Assembly: GCA_012295225.1 (NCBI GenBank)
Contig: WMKK01000010.1
Span: 496,001 to 560,000, forward strand
Length of the DNA stretch: 64,000 bases
Direction of reading: 5' to 3'
From: Ostreococcus mediterraneus
Taxonomy: Eukaryota; Chlorophyta; Mamiellophyceae; Mamiellales; Bathycoccaceae
Every line of letters starts with the position of its first letter. Within the stretch, counting starts at the first letter, position 1. The translations under genes were made by a program, and so were the position numbers. Below are positions 59,266 to 64,000 of this stretch, piece after piece. A model generated the notes under the pieces. It ran no database searches. It saw nothing but the letters and a program-made list of their open reading frames with translations, and had not been told where the DNA came from.

Positions 59266-60666
59266 ATGGGCGCGTACTTGAGCCAGCCCGTGACGGCGAA
59301 ATCCTCCGCCGACGGCGCGGATGATACATTTGCGTACGGCACGACCGCCATGCAAGGCTGGCGGACGAATATGGAGGTGCGTGTGATGGCGCAATGCGTG
59401 TGTACTCGTTTCGACGCGTTGTATGGGGGGGAATCGGCGCGCGCGCGTGCGTAAGGGGCTGGGCACGTGAGATTGCGCGCGCTGGATCGCGCGCGCGACG
59501 GCTTGAAACCGCGCGCGAGTGGCGCCCGCACGGCGCCGACGGCGATGATGACGCGCTCATGACTGACGCATGCGTCACTATTATGTGTTCTCTCGCATGT
59601 ACAGGACGCGCACTCGACGATATTAAACTTGGACGACACCAATACGTCGTTTTTCGCGGTGTTTGACGGGCACGGAGGCAAAGAGGTGGCGCTGTACGCT
59701 GCGAAACACTTGCACGAGGCGTTAAAGAGGGAAGATGCGTACAAGGGTGGCGATATGAGCGCGGCTTTGCAGGCGAGTTTCTTGAGGTTGGATGAGATGA
59801 TGCTTGCGAAGGATTCAGCGGCGGAGTTGACGGCGTTTCGAAACGACGGACAGAAGAGCGACGAGCCATCCATCGCCGGGTTGCTCGGAGGGGAGGGATC
59901 GAGCGCGGAGGATAAAAAGTCGCGACGAGCGGAGGTTAACGCCAAGCTTCGTGCGGCGTTGATTGAACAAGTGAAAGAAGCAAACCCTGATATTGATGAA
60001 GACGATATTAAGTTTGATTTTGAGCTTGATGATGATGATTTTGATGAAATCGCGCCGAGCTCGAGCGGGAGCGACGCGATGAACATCGACAAGGCTCACG
60101 AACATTGGACTGGCCCGCAAGCTGGGGCGACGTCAGTGGTGGTTGTCGTGCGCGGTGATAAGGTATACTGTGCCAACGCGGGTGACTCCAGAGCGGTGTT
60201 CTGCAGGAAAGATGGCAAGGCGGTCGATATGAGCATTGACCACAAGCCTATGAACGACGCCGAACGCGCGCGCATCATGAAGGCGGGCGGATTTGTCAGC
60301 GAAGGCCGCGTAAATGGATCGCTGGCACTTTCTCGTGCGTTGGGAGATTTTGAGTACAAGCAAAATCAGAACCTCACCGTGGAAGAGCAAGCCGTGACGG
60401 CGTTACCAGAGATTAAAGAGTTTACCATTGAGCAGGGTGACGAATTCTTCATTCTGGCGTGCGACGGCATCTGGGACGTCTTGAGTTCACAAGAATGTGT
60501 GGACTTTGTGCGCGAGCGTCTAAAGGCTGGCGAGGAAAAATTAAGTAAAGTGTGTGAAGAGCTTTGCGATCGGTGTTTGGCGCCAGACACTCGAGGCAGC
60601 GGATTGGGTTGCGATAACATGAGCGTAATAATCTGCGTGCTGAAAAATAAGCCGAGCGCGGTATGA
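59266..60666 (+). CDS. PP2C-family protein phosphatase (one intron)
   Basis: Exon 1 is 59266-59376 and exon 2 is 59605-60666, giving 390 aa. The 228-nt intron has donor GTGCGT, branch ACTGAC and acceptor TACAG. The splice joins MQGWRTNME to DAHSTILNL, restoring the PP2C motif (MED). The start MGAYLSQPVT matches the conserved, often myristoylated N-terminus (Gly2) of this PP2C group. Metal-binding motifs: FFAVFDGHGGKE, YCANAGDSRAVF, ILACDGIWDVLSSQE and GCDNMSVIIC. An acidic insert (about 140-175, LDDDDFDE) splits the domain, as in plant and protist members. It removes phosphate from Ser/Thr using Mg/Mn. Confidence 0.93.
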
Positions 60667-60855
60667 CTGGACACGTGACGACGATGATGACGACGACGAT
60701 GATGACGACGACGACGACAATAATAGTTTAACAACATGTACGATTGTATCCTGTCGGGATGAATGTATGCGCTAGGACGTAGGGACGTAGGAGATTCCAA
60801 ATCAGAGTAATATAAAGAGTATTTTTTCTTACACCGCGGGTTCTTAGCTGTCTCG

Positions 60856-61458
60856 TCAGCGACGCGCGTGGCAACGCTTTGCGACGCATCTTTTTTTTCT
60901 TTGTGGTGGTCCATTCTTCAACTTTTTCGTACCGAGGCGTGCAGAAGCTTGTTTTAGTTCTTCCCCGAGCTCCATCACCAGCGGTCTCCAAAGCCGCACG
61001 CGAGCGTTGATGAAGAAATTAGAAATTTGCGCCACTGAGAATCCGGTTTGTTCGGCGAGTCGGCGTTTCTCCATCGGAGTAGGCCAAGGCGCATCAAAGT
61101 GCTCAACGATCCAACGCTTGAGTACATCTCGTGGAGGCGCGTCATCGCCCGTTTCATAACACAAAATATCATCCACTGACGTTCGAGGTGTAGCGCGATG
61201 CGACGCGACGACGGCGCCGGCGGCCTTCCCGCCTCTCGCCGTCGCCGCCGCTCGAGCCACATCGAGCGACTTTTCCATACGAACGCGCGCGCTCGCAAAT
61301 CTCGCCTCAATTGCGCGCCTCGCATGCGTCGTAATCCCCGGCGAACTCCCAAAAACTCCCATCTCGCGCGTCAATCTCGCGAAACGCTCCTCCAAATCAT
61401 CCAACTTCTGCATACAGTCCTCTTCAGCCACGCGTGCGTCGCGCACGAGTTCGCCCAT
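60856..61458 (-). CDS. TALE homeodomain protein, BELL-like
   Basis: A 200-aa transcription factor. The homeodomain near the C-terminus has the three-residue TALE loop and reads VLKRWIVEHFDAPWPTPMEK, then QTGFSVAQISNFFINARVRLW. The helix-3 core NFFINARVRLW with RLWRPLV following is typical of BELL-class TALE proteins (plant BELL: NWFINARVRLWKP). In green algae, BELL and KNOX partners activate the diploid programme after mating. The N-terminal half is a helical region that could be the dimerisation part. The ATG at 61458 is the first in frame after an upstream stop. The stop is 189 bp from the PP2C stop. Confidence 0.85.
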   Translation of the reverse strand: MGELVRDARVAEEDCMQKLDDLEERFARLTREMGVFGSSPGITTHARRAIEARFASARVRMEKSLDVARAAATARGGKAAGAVVASHRATPRTSVDDILCYETGDDAPPRDVLKRWIVEHFDAPWPTPMEKRRLAEQTGFSVAQISNFFINARVRLWRPLVMELGEELKQASARLGTKKLKNGPPQRKKRCVAKRCHARR

Positions 61459-61664
61459 GTCCACAGCCCCCCGTCCTCACGCGCGCGACACCGATGCGTC
61501 TGTACTATATGCACCTCTTCGCGCGTTCGCCGCGATCGCCACCGCTCGCGCGCCGCGCGAAATGCCGACATTACGCGCGCGGATGTGACTTGACAAGACA
61601 CAAAAAACGCGCCAACAACCAGCACCTGATTGGTGTTGCGCTTTTCACGCGCGCACCGCACACG

Positions 61665-64000
61665 ATGGCGCGCGACACCGCCGGCGCGCGCGCGCCGAGG
61701 GCGCCGCGGCGAGGAGGACGCCGCGGCAGTCGATCACCGCGGAAGGCTGACGGCGGCGTGGCGGGCGATGCAGGTGCGGAGGTTGGTGTTCAATTCAAAG
61801 TTGAAAATAGTGTTGACGCCGACGCACAGACGACGGGGAATGGTCGACGCGAGGTGGTGATTCCAGCGCCGCGCGGCGTGAGCGCGGCGAGTGTGAGTAG
61901 TTTTGTTCGTGCGCCGGATGATGCGGACGTGGTTAGAGCGGATGCGCTCCCGCCCACGCCGCGCGGGTTGACGCTGAACACGAAGACGGTCGCCAAGGCG
62001 GTTGAGGATGGGAAACCGAGCGTGACGTTTGATTCGCCCGTGGCGATACGTTCGCCCGATGTGCGAGCGGCAGAGGAGTCGGAGAATGAGTTTGGATCGG
62101 CGACGAGCGTGTTTGCGGTGCGAGTTGGCGATGCGTTGGAGAGCATCGATGAGGACGTTTCGCCGTTTTCGCACGCGAGCGAATATCCGCCGACGTATCA
62201 CGAGGCGAAGATTGCCAAACGTGAGGCCGAAGCCGAAGCGTACTCGGATGCAAATACCGTGACGGCATTATCGAGTTCTGAGGATGAACTCGCGGATGTC
62301 ATGTACGATGTTTTGGGATTTGAAATTCCAGAGGCGCTGCACGTCGAAGAGGACGCGGCCCGAATGTCTCGCGCCGAACATCGGAGTCGCCAGGGTGAAT
62401 ATCTTGACGTTTATAGAAAGTGCGCGCGCAAGCAGCAGAATATTGGTGGTGACGCATGTTTAGCGCTGGCGGTGAATGGCGTGCATCCCGACCATCGAGC
62501 AGAAATCTGGGCTGAGAAGCTTAAAGCCCACGTCAAACAAAACGCGAGCGGCACTTCCTTTTATCAATATTTAGAACAAGGGCGCACGACGTTGAGCGAG
62601 GATGAGATAAAAATGATTGAAACCGACGCTGGTGCAGTATTTCCAACGCATCCGAGGTTTTGCGTCGATCAAGAGGCATTGTCGCGTGGTCATTCTAGGC
62701 AAAACTCGACGCACTCCTTGGCGAGCATGGCGTCTGGCTCCGGGTACGTCGAACATCCAAGCGTGGGATACTGCTTGCTCAGCACACTGCAGAGTATTCT
62801 CATCGCCGCCGCCGCTCGAAGTCCACACGGGTATTGCGCTGGCTTCGTCGTCCCGGCGGCGATTATGCTGCTTCTCACCGAAGACGAAGAGGCCTCGTTT
62901 TGGATGCTCGCGGGATTTGTCGAAGACGTCGTCCCACACGTCGTTTCTCGATCGATGATTCCGCTGTACAGCGAAGGTAAATGCGTCGATTTAGAAATCA
63001 ACATGAGTGAGCCTGAATTGCATGCGCACTGCGTGGCTGGTGATTGCCGTCCGGCGCTCGTGGTTGCTGGATTGTTTACTCGCCTAGGCGTAGGCGTTTT
63101 ACCGACAGAGAGTGCTTTACGTCTCTGGGACGCTTTGATTCTCGAAGGCGGGCAGATACTGACGCCATTCGCGTTGGTGATGCTCAAGTCGATGAAAGCT
63201 ACGCTCATGGCAGCCGATGCAAAGTCGTTGTGCGACGTATTTGATGATTGTGCGGCGCGAATGCACGAAGTCTCCGACGCATTGCTCGACGCCATCATTA
63301 TCGGTCGAGACGCACCATCTAAATTCGACAGCTTAAGCATTCGTGTCGCCGAACGTGCGGTGACTGCTGATGCGCTGAACGATCTCAACAGTTTTTACGA
63401 GCTGTTAGATCAGCTTCAAAATCAGGTTGAAGGGTGCCAAATTTCGCGAAGCGCTCTTGACTACATGACGCGCTCGACGTACATGTACGACGAGTTCTAT
63501 GACGTCGACACTCCTGTGGACAAAGAATATCAAACTCGCAAAATTAGCGACTCGTTCGATGCCATCGTGCGGCTAAGAGGCGAAAACGCGGACCCCAGTG
63601 TACCGTCTAGCGTGACGTACGACGAATTGATGCGAGTCTTTCGCATCAAACCGGCGACGTCGGGCGCGTTGAAGATGCTCGCTGTCGAAGGTGCAACCGT
63701 CGAATCACGCGTAGAAACGTTCCTTCTCGGTGAAGGTGGACGAGAATCGGGAAAACCACCGAGCGAAAAGACTATTAAGATGGCGCTGTTTGTCGCAAAT
63801 TCTGTGTTACCGACGCAGCGTTTGAGCGGTGCGCCCGTAGAGAGCAAAATATTAGGCGAGCTCGCAACCTCGTCGCCACAAACGTGGTATAGTGAAATGC
63901 GCATGGGCGCGCGCTCGGGATTGATATTAGCAAATTTCACTATCCCATTGTTTAGACGAGGCACGTCGACGAGTGCCTTCGACGTCACCGTCGTTGCGTC
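61665..64000 (+). CDS. TBC (Rab-GAP) domain protein, catalytic fingers absent (3' end outside window)
   Basis: The frame starts at the ATG at 61665 and is open to the right edge (778 codons visible). Residues 1-240 are low-complexity and acidic. A TBC domain spans about 258-510: HPDHRAEIWAEKL, IETDAGAVFPTHPRF, GYCAGFVVPAAIMLLL, EDEEASFWMLAGFVE and GVLPTESALRLWDALILEGG. In active Rab-GAPs the motifs are IxxDxxR and YxQ. Here the Arg is Ala324 and the Gln is Ala392, so GAP activity by the usual dual-finger mechanism is unlikely. After the TBC domain comes a segment with EF-hand-like spacing (SSVTYDELMRVFRIKPATSG) typical of some TBC proteins. The partner GTPase is unknown. Confidence 0.83.
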   Translation, partial: MARDTAGARAPRAPRRGGRRGSRSPRKADGGVAGDAGAEVGVQFKVENSVDADAQTTGNGRREVVIPAPRGVSAASVSSFVRAPDDADVVRADALPPTPRGLTLNTKTVAKAVEDGKPSVTFDSPVAIRSPDVRAAEESENEFGSATSVFAVRVGDALESIDEDVSPFSHASEYPPTYHEAKIAKREAEAEAYSDANTVTALSSSEDELADVMYDVLGFEIPEALHVEEDAARMSRAEHRSRQGEYLDVYRKCARKQQNIGGDACLALAVNGVHPDHRAEIWAEKLKAHVKQNASGTSFYQYLEQGRTTLSEDEIKMIETDAGAVFPTHPRFCVDQEALSRGHSRQNSTHSLASMASGSGYVEHPSVGYCLLSTLQSILIAAAARSPHGYCAGFVVPAAIMLLLTEDEEASFWMLAGFVEDVVPHVVSRSMIPLYSEGKCVDLEINMSEPELHAHCVAGDCRPALVVAGLFTRLGVGVLPTESALRLWDALILEGGQILTPFALVMLKSMKATLMAADAKSLCDVFDDCAARMHEVSDALLDAIIIGRDAPSKFDSLSIRVAERAVTADALNDLNSFYELLDQLQNQVEGCQISRSALDYMTRSTYMYDEFYDVDTPVDKEYQTRKISDSFDAIVRLRGENADPSVPSSVTYDELMRVFRIKPATSGALKMLAVEGATVESRVETFLLGEGGRESGKPPSEKTIKMALFVANSVLPTQRLSGAPVESKILGELATSSPQTWYSEMRMGARSGLILANFTIPLFRRGTSTSAFDVTVVA

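Overview
The window looks like nuclear DNA of a very small green alga of the order Mamiellales, most likely Ostreococcus or a close relative. Three things support this. Genes are packed on both strands with gaps often under 100 bp. Base composition is GC-rich and full of CG-rich runs. Most genes have one exon, and the few introns sit near the 5' end and carry a strong ACTGAC/ACTAAC branch site. The proteins are typical of Viridiplantae (PPDK, bifunctional aspartokinase-homoserine dehydrogenase, plant-type NDUFB10, plastid ABC1K and RNase J). I see no mobile elements, viral fossils, tRNA or rRNA genes, or CRISPR arrays. One undetermined base (n) lies at 22650.

Layout. 1-12 kb: an O-methyltransferase running off the left edge, PRMT5, a DUF1350 plastid protein, a RAD54B-like helicase, a 942-aa protein of unknown function, a CIA30-domain protein and RAD51B. 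12-24 kb: a plastid ABC1K kinase, plastid RNase J (one intron), a TcdA-TatD fusion, the BRE1 ubiquitin ligase (one intron) and tRNA methyltransferase TRM1. 24-36 kb: a type II thioesterase, a possible 51-aa membrane protein, AK-HSDH (one intron), a MATE transporter, an aldo-keto reductase, a cysteine desulfurase/selenocysteine lyase, an OTU protease and the U5 snRNP WD40 protein. 36-50 kb: an ankyrin/RS protein, NDUFB10 (one intron), selenoprotein O, a two-repeat voltage-gated cation channel, a MYST acetyltransferase (one intron), a WASH-like actin nucleation factor, a peroxisomal crotonase, a small thylakoid-lumen protein and an IMPACT homologue. 50-64 kb: a DUF1415 protein, the golgin CASP, PPDK, a CLC chloride transporter, a PP2C phosphatase (one intron), a TALE homeodomain protein and a TBC-domain protein running off the right edge.

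The genes are mainly housekeeping and do not form one pathway. Loose themes are homologous recombination and chromatin (RAD54B, RAD51B, BRE1, MYST, PRMT5), complex I (NDUFB10 and perhaps the CIA30 protein), selenium use (selenoprotein O and a possible selenocysteine lyase) and plastid functions.

The strongest finding is that the SelO reading frame does not end at its first TGA. The TGA sits in a C-x-x-U-S-S tail followed by TAA, and a SECIS-like stem lies about 60 nt downstream. Other leads are the TcdA-TatD fusion, a WASH-like protein in a green alga, a TBC protein lacking both catalytic fingers, a uniform intron branch site, and a TGACGCA motif repeated in very short divergent promoters.
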